Source of the DNA: Methanobrevibacter sp.
Lineage (GTDB): Archaea > Methanobacteriota > Methanobacteria > Methanobacteriales > Methanobacteriaceae
Length of the DNA stretch: 64,000 nucleotides
Assembly (NCBI RefSeq): GCF_017427765.1
Contig: NZ_JAFRSC010000020.1
Location: 62,001 to 126,000, forward strand
Direction of reading: 5' to 3'
Below, in pieces: positions 18,061 through 27,297 of this stretch (positions are counted from its first letter, which is position 1; each line of letters opens with the position of its first letter). The translations under genes and the position numbers were made by a program. The notes beneath the pieces were generated by a model. That model was not told the DNA's origin. It searched no databases and saw only the letters and a list, made by a program, of their open reading frames with translations.

Positions 18061-19059
18061 ATGAAGGATTATTTAGATGAGTTTAAGCAAATGAAAGAAG
18101 AAAAACGACTCCAATATACTGCTTATAATAATTTAATTTATAATGACCTCTACTCCTCCAAATATAAAACAGGTAATGAAAAAATAAGCATCATAATACC
18201 AACACATAACCGATTTGAACAATTGACACAATTGGTTAACAGTATTTTTAACCAAACCTACCAAAATTTTGAAATAATACTAGTTGATGATTTATCTATT
18301 GATGAGACAAATGAAGTTTATAGCAACTATCATGACAAACGCCTAAAATATTACCGGAATTATGAAAATTTAGGAGCGGGATTAAATAGACAGAAAGGTT
18401 ATAACCTCTCACATGGAAAATATATAATTTTTTGTGATGATGATGACTACTTTATTGATAATGAGTATTTTTATGAGTTGATAAAAATATTTGAAGATGA
18501 AAACATTAATTTAATTTGCTCAGAATCATACACTCATTATGAAAACAATGATAAATACATACATACCAATTTAAACATTGATGAAGAATCAATTGATTCA
18601 ATTGAATATCTGAATAATTTTATGACAAAATACAGAAAACCAACCTCCGTATTTCCCGCAGCATTTAGGAGAACTACATTAATTGAAGCCAAATTTAAAG
18701 AAATGACAATGATGAATGACACATCAATTTATTTAAGAGCACTGATGATTGGAGGTAAAACTTATATTAATAAAAAAATCATAGGAGTTTATCGAGTTCA
18801 TGAAAAAAATTTCACAAAGAGTGTGCACTCCGACTTCATAATAAAAAATCTTGAAGAAAAGAGAAAGATTCATAATTATTTAAAAAAACATGAAAAGATT
18901 TCAAATTCTGATGACTGGTATGCACAACAGATTGCAATAACTATGAACTATTACTTAGACAATGTTGGAGATATTGGAGGTGTAGATGCTGTTTTGAATT
19001 GGATTTTAAAAAATGTATCATATGATGAGTATTTGAAATATAAAAAAAAGAACCATTGA
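18061..19059 (+). CDS. Family 2 glycosyltransferase, possibly the front half of a fusion
   Basis: This cytoplasmic GT-A enzyme transfers a sugar from a nucleotide donor to a growing glycan. After about 40 residues come ISIIIPTHNR (donor-binding strand) and VDDLS, and near residue 125 the metal-binding FCDDDDYF. The ATG at 18061 is preferred to a GTG at 18052 because AGTGA precedes it at ribosome binding distance. The frame ends just after an A8 run (19042-19049), and removing one A would join it without a stop to the pyruvyl transferase at 19076. The acceptor is unknown. Confidence 0.87.
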   Translation: MKDYLDEFKQMKEEKRLQYTAYNNLIYNDLYSSKYKTGNEKISIIIPTHNRFEQLTQLVNSIFNQTYQNFEIILVDDLSIDETNEVYSNYHDKRLKYYRNYENLGAGLNRQKGYNLSHGKYIIFCDDDDYFIDNEYFYELIKIFEDENINLICSESYTHYENNDKYIHTNLNIDEESIDSIEYLNNFMTKYRKPTSVFPAAFRRTTLIEAKFKEMTMMNDTSIYLRALMIGGKTYINKKIIGVYRVHEKNFTKSVHSDFIIKNLEEKRKIHNYLKKHEKISNSDDWYAQQIAITMNYYLDNVGDIGGVDAVLNWILKNVSYDEYLKYKKKNH

Positions 19060-19075
19060 ATCTTATGGTCTTAAA

Positions 19076-19888
19076 GTGTATTATTTTAAATATCCAAATG
19101 TCGGAGATATGTTAAATGAAGAAATTTTATCTTCAATTTTTCAATTAAAATTTGAATCTGACACGATTCAAACTGCTGATTTGTGTTGTGTTGGAAGTCT
19201 TTTAGATAACCTTATAACAAACACAGATATTGGTGAATGGGAAAAGAAAATGCTGACAGAATGTGATTTTAATAAACCAATCCACATTTGGGGAACCGGT
19301 TTAATGTATCATTATGAAAATATTCCTCAAGAAGGTGTGAGACATTTTATTATCCATGCGTTGCGCGGTGAAAAAACAAGAAAACGAGTATCAGAGATTC
19401 TTGGAAAAGAAATTTCATGTGTTTTAGCAGATCCCGGCCTTTTATCATCATTAATTGTGAAACCTTCAGAGAAAAAATATTCATTAGGCATAATCCCCCA
19501 TTTTGTAGATAGAAATGAGGAAATCTTTAAAAAAATGCTTGAATATTATCCTAATTCAAAATTTATTGATGTTCAAGAAGAAACAAAAGATGTTTTGAAA
19601 GAAATTTCTGAATGTGAATATATTATTTCAACTAGCCTTCATGGATTAATCATTGCAGATTCATATTGCATTCCAAATTGTTGGTGCGAGATTTCAGATA
19701 ATATTTTAGGCAATAGATTTAAATTCCATGATTATTTCTCTTCTTTTGGCACTGATAGAGAATGTTTTGATTTGAGAAATGGAGAACTGCCGGATATTGA
19801 AAAAGATTTTAAATGCAATTTCCAATCAGAAGACCAAGTTTACAAAAAACAAAATGAATTAATAGAATGTTTCCCATTTAAATTATGA
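19076..19888 (+). CDS. Polysaccharide pyruvyl transferase family protein
   Basis: Members add ketal pyruvate from phosphoenolpyruvate to a sugar, giving the polymer a negative charge. The start region VYYFKYPNVGDMLNEEI is the family's N-terminal motif, IWGTGLMYHY lies near residue 76, and SLHGLIIADSYCIP near residue 190 carries the conserved SLHG loop. Only a GTG at 19076 is available as start and there is no good ribosome binding site. The frame is open further upstream to 19037, reading KKRTIESYGLK just before the GTG, which looks like real protein. I suspect this was, or is, the C-terminal half of a fusion with the preceding glycosyltransferase. Confidence 0.82.
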   Translation: MYYFKYPNVGDMLNEEILSSIFQLKFESDTIQTADLCCVGSLLDNLITNTDIGEWEKKMLTECDFNKPIHIWGTGLMYHYENIPQEGVRHFIIHALRGEKTRKRVSEILGKEISCVLADPGLLSSLIVKPSEKKYSLGIIPHFVDRNEEIFKKMLEYYPNSKFIDVQEETKDVLKEISECEYIISTSLHGLIIADSYCIPNCWCEISDNILGNRFKFHDYFSSFGTDRECFDLRNGELPDIEKDFKCNFQSEDQVYKKQNELIECFPFKL

Positions 19889-19920
19889 AAATAACTAATT
19901 AATCAGAAATCTGAAAAAAG

Positions 19921-20883
19921 TTACTCGAATAACACATCATTTTCATTTAAAAAATCTAAAATAGCATTATCTAGACTTTTTTCAATATCATCATATAAAT
20001 CATATTTCTCTATAAAATCAGAGTAAACTCCCTGAATTGCATTATAGAATTCATCTTTGTACTGATCTTCAATTTTATTATATTTTATTAATAAAGCTTT
20101 AAATATATAGGTTAATACTTCGCATTTATAATATTCATAGATTTCTTTATTTTCCAAAAACACGTCCAAAATCATATAAGAAATAGGAATGCCATCAAAT
20201 AATCGTTCATTGTTGAGGGTCATGATAGAATCTGGTCGCCTACGCCTATTATAAAAATATTTGTTAATAAATGAAATTCTATCAGCATTAATCCAAGCTT
20301 TACAAGAAAAAGGATTATCCTCCTGAATATAATTCTTATCAGTAAACCTTATATTGTAGTCATCTAAAAATGATTTTAAGTATAATTTATTACAAGGACC
20401 TATTGGAACATCAAATAACTTCGTTTTATCCAAATCCCACTGATTAAACACTTCACGTTCAAATTTTTCCATAAATTTCATATCATAATACTCTTCCATA
20501 CCAAATTCATGAGATTCCTCATAATAAACAATATTTTTAAACAATAATAAATCCAAATTATATTTTTCAGAGGTTTTAATAAGAATTTCAAAAGTATTTA
20601 CTGATAACCAGTCATCACTATCCAAGAAAAAAACATATTTTCCTTGAGCTACATCCAAACCCCTATTTCTTGAAAACCCCTGACCCCTATTAGAATCGTT
20701 TTTAAGAATTTTGATTCTAGAATCTTTTTCATGGAAATATTCTAAAATCTCTAGAGAAGAATCATTTGAAGCGTCATCAATGCAAATTACCTCAAAATCC
20801 CGATAAGTTTGTTTTAATATACTATTTAAACAAACATGCAAGTAATTTTCAACATTATAAACTGGAATTATTACTGATATCAT
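19921..20883 (-). CDS. Family 2 glycosyltransferase
   Basis: A 320-residue GT-A enzyme with the domain at the very N-terminus: ISVIIPVYNVENYL (residues 2-15), CIDDASNDSS near 34, and the metal-binding FFLDSDDW near 88. The C-terminal half (residues 120-320) has the usual helical acceptor-side region (IQEDNPF; RRRRPDSIMT). It is oriented against its left neighbour. A minus-strand TATA-like TGTATAAATAG at about 20932-20942 could be its promoter. Substrate unknown. Confidence 0.9.
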   Translation of the reverse strand: MISVIIPVYNVENYLHVCLNSILKQTYRDFEVICIDDASNDSSLEILEYFHEKDSRIKILKNDSNRGQGFSRNRGLDVAQGKYVFFLDSDDWLSVNTFEILIKTSEKYNLDLLLFKNIVYYEESHEFGMEEYYDMKFMEKFEREVFNQWDLDKTKLFDVPIGPCNKLYLKSFLDDYNIRFTDKNYIQEDNPFSCKAWINADRISFINKYFYNRRRRPDSIMTLNNERLFDGIPISYMILDVFLENKEIYEYYKCEVLTYIFKALLIKYNKIEDQYKDEFYNAIQGVYSDFIEKYDLYDDIEKSLDNAILDFLNENDVLFE

Positions 20884-21069
20884 ATTCTCATCTAACTTAT
20901 TAAAATAGACATTTAGGCACCTTGTTTAACTATTTATACATAAGATTTAATCAATAAATATTTAAATAAATCAAATCATAAAAACTTTATTAACCTATAA
21001 CTTCATTATCAATTTCATCCAATCTTTACCATAATGTGCCATCCTCCTAATAGAAACATTAGCAAACGC

Positions 21070-23001
21070 TCATAATGGATGTGCTTTGAAATTTTTAAAT
21101 TGTATCTCTGAAATATCTCCATTAACTGAAAATAGGAAATGAGTTGGATTTTCTAATGTTTGTGTATTTGTAACACCATTAAGAGTCGTATTGATTGTAC
21201 CATTTGTAATTACGATTTCCACATGATACCAATTTTCTGGTTGAGCATTAAAATTAGCTAAACTAACTCCCCTTATTGAACTTGAACTATTATAAAATAC
21301 AATATCCCACTTATCTTTACCCCCATATTGTTTCATATCAAATTCAATTTTATAATTATCTATAATCTCTATTTGAATATATCCATTAGAATTAGTATCT
21401 GTGATTGAAGAATACTCTTGATTTCTAGTCATGTTTGGATTATAAAGATAAGTCCATATATCATTATGGTCATCAATTGTACCATTATCATATTTATAAT
21501 AATCACTTTTTGTGACTGGTCCAGAAGATACTTTATATATATTCCAGTGAGAATTGTGCAACATTGGAATTGCAGTGACATTCCCATCTAATTCTGGATT
21601 GCCCCAACAACAGTAATAAATAGTTTTATCAGAATTATTGTTAATGAACCCCATAGTGTCCTTTTTATCAAGTTCATTAAAATCATATATCTGATGCGCT
21701 TCACCCATATCTAAACTATGTAACCAAGTACCAGTACAATAAATATCCCATTGATCTGAAAATAGTAGGAACATAGGTGCATTTGTAGCAATTACAACAG
21801 AATTATTATCCTGAGCAATATTATCAAATACATCCTGTTGAACCATACCATTATCATAATATATCCCACTATTTGAAACTACATCACTAATTCCAGCAAT
21901 TAGCAAAATACATACCAAAATTGAATAAAAAATTAATAATTTTTTATTTCTTATTTTAACAATCACTATTGAAATCACTAGCCATAAAACCGCAGTAACA
22001 GGTATTAAATACCTTACAATCAAAATTGGTTTAAATAAAATAGAAATAACAACACTAAATACAATTGTTCCAATATAAACTGCAAAACCACTTACAATAT
22101 AAAAACTAGTTTTATCATCAAAATCAATTGACTCCCTATAATAAATAATAAATAATAAAATAAGAATAAATATTGCAAATACATGATATATCAAATTATT
22201 TGAAAATAAAGACATTGCAATCTCTGAATGAACAAAACTTGAAAATGAAGATATAATAAGATCCAAATTCACATCAGGAATCCAATAACCCCCACTAACA
22301 TTGGACATTTGAGCAATTAAACTAGGAATCCAAGGTACGAACATTATCCCTGCTAAAATAACAGATAACATCCAATATTTGAGTTTATCTTTTTCTTCAA
22401 ACAATAAAATATAAACTAAAAATACCAGATAAAGAACTAAAACAGATATTCCAATAAAATATTGAGTATAAACACAACAAACACTAAAAAATGAAAATAA
22501 TACTATTGATTTTTTATCAAAACTATTTATAACATCTTTAAAATATATAAATGAAAGTAATAAGAATAATGTCCCCCAACTGTACATTCTAGCAGTTAAA
22601 TAATACAAAAAGAAATCAGACATGACAAACATAGCAAAAGAAAACAATCCTGCACTAAGCCAACCATAATCCTTTCTAATTTTTACAAATGAAATTATTA
22701 AAATCAATGCATAAGGAATAATAGAAACTAATTTTAAATTAAACAGAGTATTTGTTAATCCAAAAAAGTTTAAATAATCTAGTATAAATTTAGCTATTAA
22801 ATAATATAATGGGGGATGAACATCATGCGCTGTTACAGTAATAATATCAAACACTGGAAAATTTATATAAGTAGTAGTAAAAAACTCATCAATATGTGTG
22901 AAAAGATGAGTTATAGGTGATGTAAGTAAATAAATCAACATTAAAACACTTAATATAAATAAACTTTTTCCAATGATTGATTTTACATTAACAGAAACCA
23001 T
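21070..23001 (-). CDS. GT39-like membrane glycosyltransferase with C-terminal lectin-like domain
   Basis: A 643-residue polytopic membrane protein related to the PMT/ArnT class (GT-C fold), which uses lipid-linked sugars on the outer face of the membrane. The first loop carries HIDEFF and, further on, HDVHPPLYYLIAK, the acidic and His-Pro-Pro motifs of this class. Hydrophobic segments fill residues 10-385. Residues about 510-643 form an outside beta-sandwich (SNGYIQIEII, then WYHVEIVITNGTIN) that looks like a ConA/LamG-type sugar-binding domain. A paralogue at 56553 has the same membrane part but a different outer domain. The ISM1-like element sits 39 bases upstream of this start. Confidence 0.85.
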   Translation of the reverse strand: MVSVNVKSIIGKSLFILSVLMLIYLLTSPITHLFTHIDEFFTTTYINFPVFDIITVTAHDVHPPLYYLIAKFILDYLNFFGLTNTLFNLKLVSIIPYALILIISFVKIRKDYGWLSAGLFSFAMFVMSDFFLYYLTARMYSWGTLFLLLSFIYFKDVINSFDKKSIVLFSFFSVCCVYTQYFIGISVLVLYLVFLVYILLFEEKDKLKYWMLSVILAGIMFVPWIPSLIAQMSNVSGGYWIPDVNLDLIISSFSSFVHSEIAMSLFSNNLIYHVFAIFILILLFIIYYRESIDFDDKTSFYIVSGFAVYIGTIVFSVVISILFKPILIVRYLIPVTAVLWLVISIVIVKIRNKKLLIFYSILVCILLIAGISDVVSNSGIYYDNGMVQQDVFDNIAQDNNSVVIATNAPMFLLFSDQWDIYCTGTWLHSLDMGEAHQIYDFNELDKKDTMGFINNNSDKTIYYCCWGNPELDGNVTAIPMLHNSHWNIYKVSSGPVTKSDYYKYDNGTIDDHNDIWTYLYNPNMTRNQEYSSITDTNSNGYIQIEIIDNYKIEFDMKQYGGKDKWDIVFYNSSSSIRGVSLANFNAQPENWYHVEIVITNGTINTTLNGVTNTQTLENPTHFLFSVNGDISEIQFKNFKAHPL

Positions 23002-23047
23002 AAGTAAAATATTATAAATAATATTATATATATTTTTTTAGTAGTTA

Positions 23048-24230
23048 GGCTATGTTGAAATCCTTTTTGAAATTTTGATGTATTGGACCATATTGTAAAC
23101 TAGTGTTTTGAGTCTTGTTTCTTTGTTTCTTAATCTTGTGCTTTTGCTTTTGTTAATTCCACCAAATCTTCTTTTTATTACGCTGAATACGCTTTCTACA
23201 TTGTTTCTTCTTGAGCATATTTCTTTTTTGAATGTTTTTTGGCTTAATCTTCGATACCAGCCATGTCTGAAGTTTGCTTTTAATGGTATTTGGTCTAAAG
23301 CTTTGATTTCTTCGTTTATGCAGTTTCGTATGGGTTCAGTGCCGTAGGCTTTGTCTGCCATTATGTATTGGATGTTATATTTTTTTAAGCTTCTTATTGC
23401 AGCTATTACGAATTTTGTGTCGTGTCTGGGTCCTCTTACGGCTTGTGAGTATAAGATCATTCTTGACTCGACATCGATTGCAATATGGCTTTTGGTGAAG
23501 TGTTTCACGTTGTATCCTCTTATTTCCAGGTAATATTTGTCAGCGTAGTCGCTGCTGAATCCACTTCCATCTAAAGCTATTATTTTTGGTTCAATTTTTA
23601 AATTTTCGATTAATTGGTTTGTTATTCTTTCAAACATGTTTGTTGGCATTCGTTTATAGAATTTCTGAAGTGTAGAGTAGTTGGGTGCTTGTTTTATGCC
23701 CAGATATTTTTTTAATTTGTCGGAAAATGCTATAAAATCTGCAATTTCACGATAAGTGACATTTAAGTAAATTTTTAATGCAACAATGGTGAATAATGAT
23801 GGTTGTGAGTACATTTGCTTTGAATATTTGCTTGAATACTTATTTAATGACATTTTTGTATAGCTATAGCAAGTTTCAATGAATTCTATCAATTCATTTG
23901 AGCTAATAGTATTTAATTTGCCGATTTCTAATTTTTTGAAATATTTTTTTACTTGTTTTTTAAAGCCAAAATCCAAAAGGTTTTTATGCTTTGAAAACCT
24001 AACTATAACTGGAGACTGTTTGTTTTTTCGTTTCATATATATAAATATTCTCCATTTTACTATAAATAGTTTATTATAACTTATTTTAAAAAATAACGAA
24101 GTATAATTTTAACTGTAAAAAAATAAAGAGCACATGACTAAAAAATTAAAAAAATACTAATTTTCCATCCAAAAAAAAGAGTCGATGTGCAATTTCAAGT
24201 GAAAAAATTTTTAGGATTTCAACATGGCCC
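23048..24230 (-). mobile_element. ISM1-like insertion sequence (IS5-type transposase), apparently intact
   Basis: The element is bounded by inverted repeats: GGCTATGTTGAAATCCT at 23048-23064 and its near-perfect complement at 24213-24229 (16 of 17 bases), with weaker similarity further in. The same 8 bases, AGTAGTTA, flank it at 23040-23047 and 24231-24238 as a target duplication. Length (about 1183 bp), the 8-bp duplication, and a transposase stop codon inside the left terminal repeat agree with my recollection of ISM1 from Methanobrevibacter smithii. The exact first base is uncertain by one. Confidence 0.9.
23050..24036 (-). CDS. IS5-type DDE transposase
   Basis: A 328-residue transposase with no frame damage. 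ALDGSGFSSDYADKYY (near residue 153) carries the first catalytic Asp, YIMADKAYGTEPIRN (near 224) the second, and RRNNVESVFSVIKRRFGG (near 275) the Glu in the family's Y/N-x(2)-E-x(3)-S/R-K/R context. The stop codon lies inside the left terminal repeat. Because repeats and target duplication are still intact, the element may be active. It is transcribed toward the GT39-like gene at 21070. Confidence 0.93.
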   Translation of the reverse strand: MKRKNKQSPVIVRFSKHKNLLDFGFKKQVKKYFKKLEIGKLNTISSNELIEFIETCYSYTKMSLNKYSSKYSKQMYSQPSLFTIVALKIYLNVTYREIADFIAFSDKLKKYLGIKQAPNYSTLQKFYKRMPTNMFERITNQLIENLKIEPKIIALDGSGFSSDYADKYYLEIRGYNVKHFTKSHIAIDVESRMILYSQAVRGPRHDTKFVIAAIRSLKKYNIQYIMADKAYGTEPIRNCINEEIKALDQIPLKANFRHGWYRRLSQKTFKKEICSRRNNVESVFSVIKRRFGGINKSKSTRLRNKETRLKTLVYNMVQYIKISKRIST

Positions 24231-24238
24231 AGTAGTTA

Positions 24239-24651
24239 ATTAGAATATTGAAAAGTTAAGGTTTTGATTTTTTTAAATTCCAAACAGATACTTATTTCAC
24301 AATTTTATTCAGGAACTTAATTATATCTGACATATTTGTTGCTACTAATTTTTTGAAACTTATTATATTATTTATATTGATATGCTTTATTTTACTTTTA
24401 CCCTAGTTCAAGTAAATATTCGTCAATTTTCCAATAGCACTAGTATTATAAATATATTTACTGTTTTATTTTTTAGTTATCATAAATTTAAATCAAAATT
24501 TATATAACTAAGTAATTTATTTAAAAAAAAGTAAGAATAACTACATAATTATCTAATTTATTAACCCCACTTCAAAAACTAAAAATCATTAAAAATTAAA
24601 TATAAGTTATATCCATATTTAATTAATGATAAAAAAATAATGGAGAGTTAT
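24239..24651. other. Intergenic stretch before the ABC exporter
   Basis: No gene is visible. It is extremely AT-rich. AAAATTTATATAACT at about 24495-24509 is a candidate TATA box for the ABC transporter genes. The right end of the insertion sequence and its target duplication abut it. Confidence 0.5.
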
Positions 24652-25422
24652 ATGAATTTTATTAATAAACAAGATTTATTTTTATTAACAGAAATAATTA
24701 AAAAAAATTTTTCTTCAAAATATAAAGATTCAGTATTGGGAATCTTTTGGACAATATTGAGTCCTTTATTAATGTTGATGTTATTCACAATAATTTTCTC
24801 TACAATTTTTGGGAGAAATATTGGCAATTATCCAATATATTTTTTATGTGGTTGGTGTACATTCCATTTTTTTACATCAGCAGTTGGAATTTCAATGACT
24901 TCATTAAAGTCAAATAAAAATATTTTGCAAAGAACACCAACACCAAAATATATTTTTGTTTTAGGAGCAATTATATCTGAACTTTTAAATTTTATAATAA
25001 TGTTAATGATTTTAGGAATAGTAATGGTTGTTACTCACTCCCCATTTTATTTACCTACAATATTTTTTTCAATATTCCCAATAATTTGTTTATTCATCAT
25101 GTTATTAGGATTAGGATTAATGTTATCTATAGCGTGTGTTTATTATAGTGATATCCAACATTTATGGACTGTTGTTTCTATGATGTTAATGTATGCCTCA
25201 GCGATATTTTATCCTATGGATATTATTCCAGAACCATATCATCAATATTTTATTTTAAATCCGTTGTTTTGGGTTATTGACCAGTTTAGATGCTTTGTCT
25301 ATTATGGAAACCCCCCACAACTTGTATATATGATTAATTTGTTTTTATTATCTTTAATAATATTAACAATAGGCATTATTGTATTCAAAAAATATGAAAA
25401 GATCATCACTATGAAATTTTAG
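24652..25422 (+). CDS. ABC-2 type polysaccharide export permease (Wzm-like)
   Basis: A 256-residue inner-membrane permease that, with the ATPase encoded 11 bases downstream, should export a lipid-linked polymer or teichoic-acid-like chain. The N-terminal cytoplasmic stretch ends in SVLGIFWTILSPLLMLML, the typical ABC-2/TagG/Wzm entry into the first helix. About six hydrophobic helices follow, with the conserved FYPMDIIPEPYHQYFILNP loop near residue 190. I chose the ATG at 24652 because GGAG at 24642-24645 lies six bases upstream; the ATG at 24640 has no such site. Confidence 0.9.
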   Translation: MNFINKQDLFLLTEIIKKNFSSKYKDSVLGIFWTILSPLLMLMLFTIIFSTIFGRNIGNYPIYFLCGWCTFHFFTSAVGISMTSLKSNKNILQRTPTPKYIFVLGAIISELLNFIIMLMILGIVMVVTHSPFYLPTIFFSIFPIICLFIMLLGLGLMLSIACVYYSDIQHLWTVVSMMLMYASAIFYPMDIIPEPYHQYFILNPLFWVIDQFRCFVYYGNPPQLVYMINLFLLSLIILTIGIIVFKKYEKIITMKF

Positions 25423-25433
25423 GGGGTTTAAAA

Positions 25434-26807
25434 ATGAATCAAAAAAGAAATAACTTACAATTAAAAAAATCAGAACATAACAATCCAAATGATAATCCAT
25501 TAAATCCTCAAAATAAAAGGGTTCAAATCATAAAAAGACTTATGGACAAATATAATCTCTCAGCTGAAGATGCAAATGAAATTTTAAGCCATATTCAAAA
25601 AAAACAAAAATTAGAAAAAGACCAAAATCCTAAAAATCAAAATAATTCCAATTTAAATAATATTCCAAATAAAAAAGATGAAAACCCAACCACAATTCTT
25701 CAAAAAACTTTGAGAACAAAAAAGAATTCAAATAAACCTGTTCATAAAGAGTCATATGGCAATAGAGATAAAACTCAAAAAACTTCTTTGAAAAATGAAG
25801 CGAATACTAGTTCTCATCTTTACAAACATGCTAAAATTGATACCAACAACAAAACAAAAAGCAAAAATGACAAGATTATTACTAAAAAACAGACATCCAT
25901 CCCAAATCATGTTGAAAATAATGAATCTGAACAACATAAAACTGCTTTTAATCAAATTGAGGGTAAATTAGAAACTAATGATATGAAAGTAGACACAATT
26001 CTTAGTAATATCGTACCAGATTATAATCAACAAATTTCAATTGATTTAAAACATGTTGATTTAACTTTTGAAGTTCAAAATGAAAAAGTTGACACGCTAA
26101 AAGAAACATTTATTCGCACTATAAAAAGAAGCAAAACTAAAAAAATTAAAATACATGCATTAAAAGATATTACTTTTAAAATTTATAAAGGTGAAAAAGT
26201 TGGAATTATAGGGTATAATGGTGCAGGCAAATCAACATTATTAAATGTTATAACTGGAATTTACCCCCCAGATTATGGAACCGTTAGTACAAATGGCAAT
26301 ATCTCACCATTATTATCATTGGGTGCTGGATTTGACCACAATTTTTCTGGAAGGAAAAATATTATTTTAAATGGTGCAGTTTTAGGATACGATAAAGAAT
26401 ATCTAAACTCCAAACTAGATGAAATTATAGAATTTTCCGAACTGGGTGAATATATTGACATCCCCATTAAAAATTATTCATCAGGTATGCTTGCAAAATT
26501 AGCTTTTTCAATCGCAACAGCAGTAAATCCAGATATTTTAATAATTGATGAAATTTTAGGTGTAGGTGATGTTAATTTTCAAAAGAAAAGCAGAGATAAA
26601 ATAAGATCATTAATGGATGGTGGTACAACAGTACTTTTAGTATCTCATTCAATTCCCCAAATAAGAGAACTATGTGATAAAGCTATTTGGATTGATAATG
26701 GACATTTGCGAAAAATGGGCGAAGTGAATAAAGTATGTGACGAATATTTAAGTGATGCTGAAAAAGCAAGTAACGAACAATTAAAAAACATTAAATTAAG
26801 AAGTTAA
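25434..26807 (+). CDS. ABC transporter ATP-binding protein (Wzt-like) with long N-terminal extension
   Basis: The ATPase partner of the permease at 24652. The nucleotide-binding domain begins near residue 196 and has Walker A GYNGAGKST (260-268), signature YSSGM (near 348), Walker B ILIIDE (near 370) and the His switch (VSHS, near 405). It ends shortly after the domain, so there is no C-terminal carbohydrate-binding domain as in O9a-type Wzt. Unusually, residues 1-195 form an Asn/Lys/Gln-rich, low-complexity extension with one ordered-looking patch (VQIIKRLMDKYNLSAEDANE, about 23-42). Start: ATG at 25434 after AGGGGGTTT. Role: ATP-driven export of surface polymer. Confidence 0.9.
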   Translation: MNQKRNNLQLKKSEHNNPNDNPLNPQNKRVQIIKRLMDKYNLSAEDANEILSHIQKKQKLEKDQNPKNQNNSNLNNIPNKKDENPTTILQKTLRTKKNSNKPVHKESYGNRDKTQKTSLKNEANTSSHLYKHAKIDTNNKTKSKNDKIITKKQTSIPNHVENNESEQHKTAFNQIEGKLETNDMKVDTILSNIVPDYNQQISIDLKHVDLTFEVQNEKVDTLKETFIRTIKRSKTKKIKIHALKDITFKIYKGEKVGIIGYNGAGKSTLLNVITGIYPPDYGTVSTNGNISPLLSLGAGFDHNFSGRKNIILNGAVLGYDKEYLNSKLDEIIEFSELGEYIDIPIKNYSSGMLAKLAFSIATAVNPDILIIDEILGVGDVNFQKKSRDKIRSLMDGGTTVLLVSHSIPQIRELCDKAIWIDNGHLRKMGEVNKVCDEYLSDAEKASNEQLKNIKLRS

Positions 26808-26943
26808 CATATAAAAACAGATGAAACTAATCATAAACTTGTAAAATTAAAAATTATAGTTTAAAAAAGAGTATAATAAAAATAAAAAGTAAAATAATGA
26901 ATATAATTTAAACTCCAAATTTTAAACGTTACTAAAAAAAAAT

Positions 26944-27249
26944 CTATTCATTAGAAAATTTTTTAATTTCATTAATTAAATTTAATTCTTCTAAATAAAT
27001 ATCATTATCAGAAAAATCTTTATAATTAATATTATTATATGATAATATTATTTTTGTTTCGGCATCTAAATTAATTAAATTTCTATCATTTTTCAAACTT
27101 TTCAAGTATGCTATTAAACTTAATTCATATTTTGCTAATTCAAGAGTTTCAGAACTATTTAATTTAACCTTATAATCACGTACTACAATTAATATTTGCA
27201 TTAGATTTAAATATTGAGTTTTCCTATTATTAAATTCAAACTTAATCAT
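26944..27249 (-). CDS. Small uncharacterised protein
   Basis: An intact 101-residue frame beginning MIKFEFNNRKTQYLNL. The composition is that of a real soluble helical protein, rich in Leu, Ile, Asn, Lys and Glu, with no membrane segment. I recognise no family. It lies between the ABC exporter and a decayed insertion sequence, on the minus strand. It may be a passenger of that mobile DNA. AGGTGTATT lies a short distance upstream of the ATG as a possible ribosome binding site. Confidence 0.45.
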   Translation of the reverse strand: MIKFEFNNRKTQYLNLMQILIVVRDYKVKLNSSETLELAKYELSLIAYLKSLKNDRNLINLDAETKIILSYNNINYKDFSDNDIYLEELNLINEIKKFSNE

Positions 27250-27297
27250 TTAATACACCTACACATAGGGTTATAAATAAAATGTATTTATTTATGA

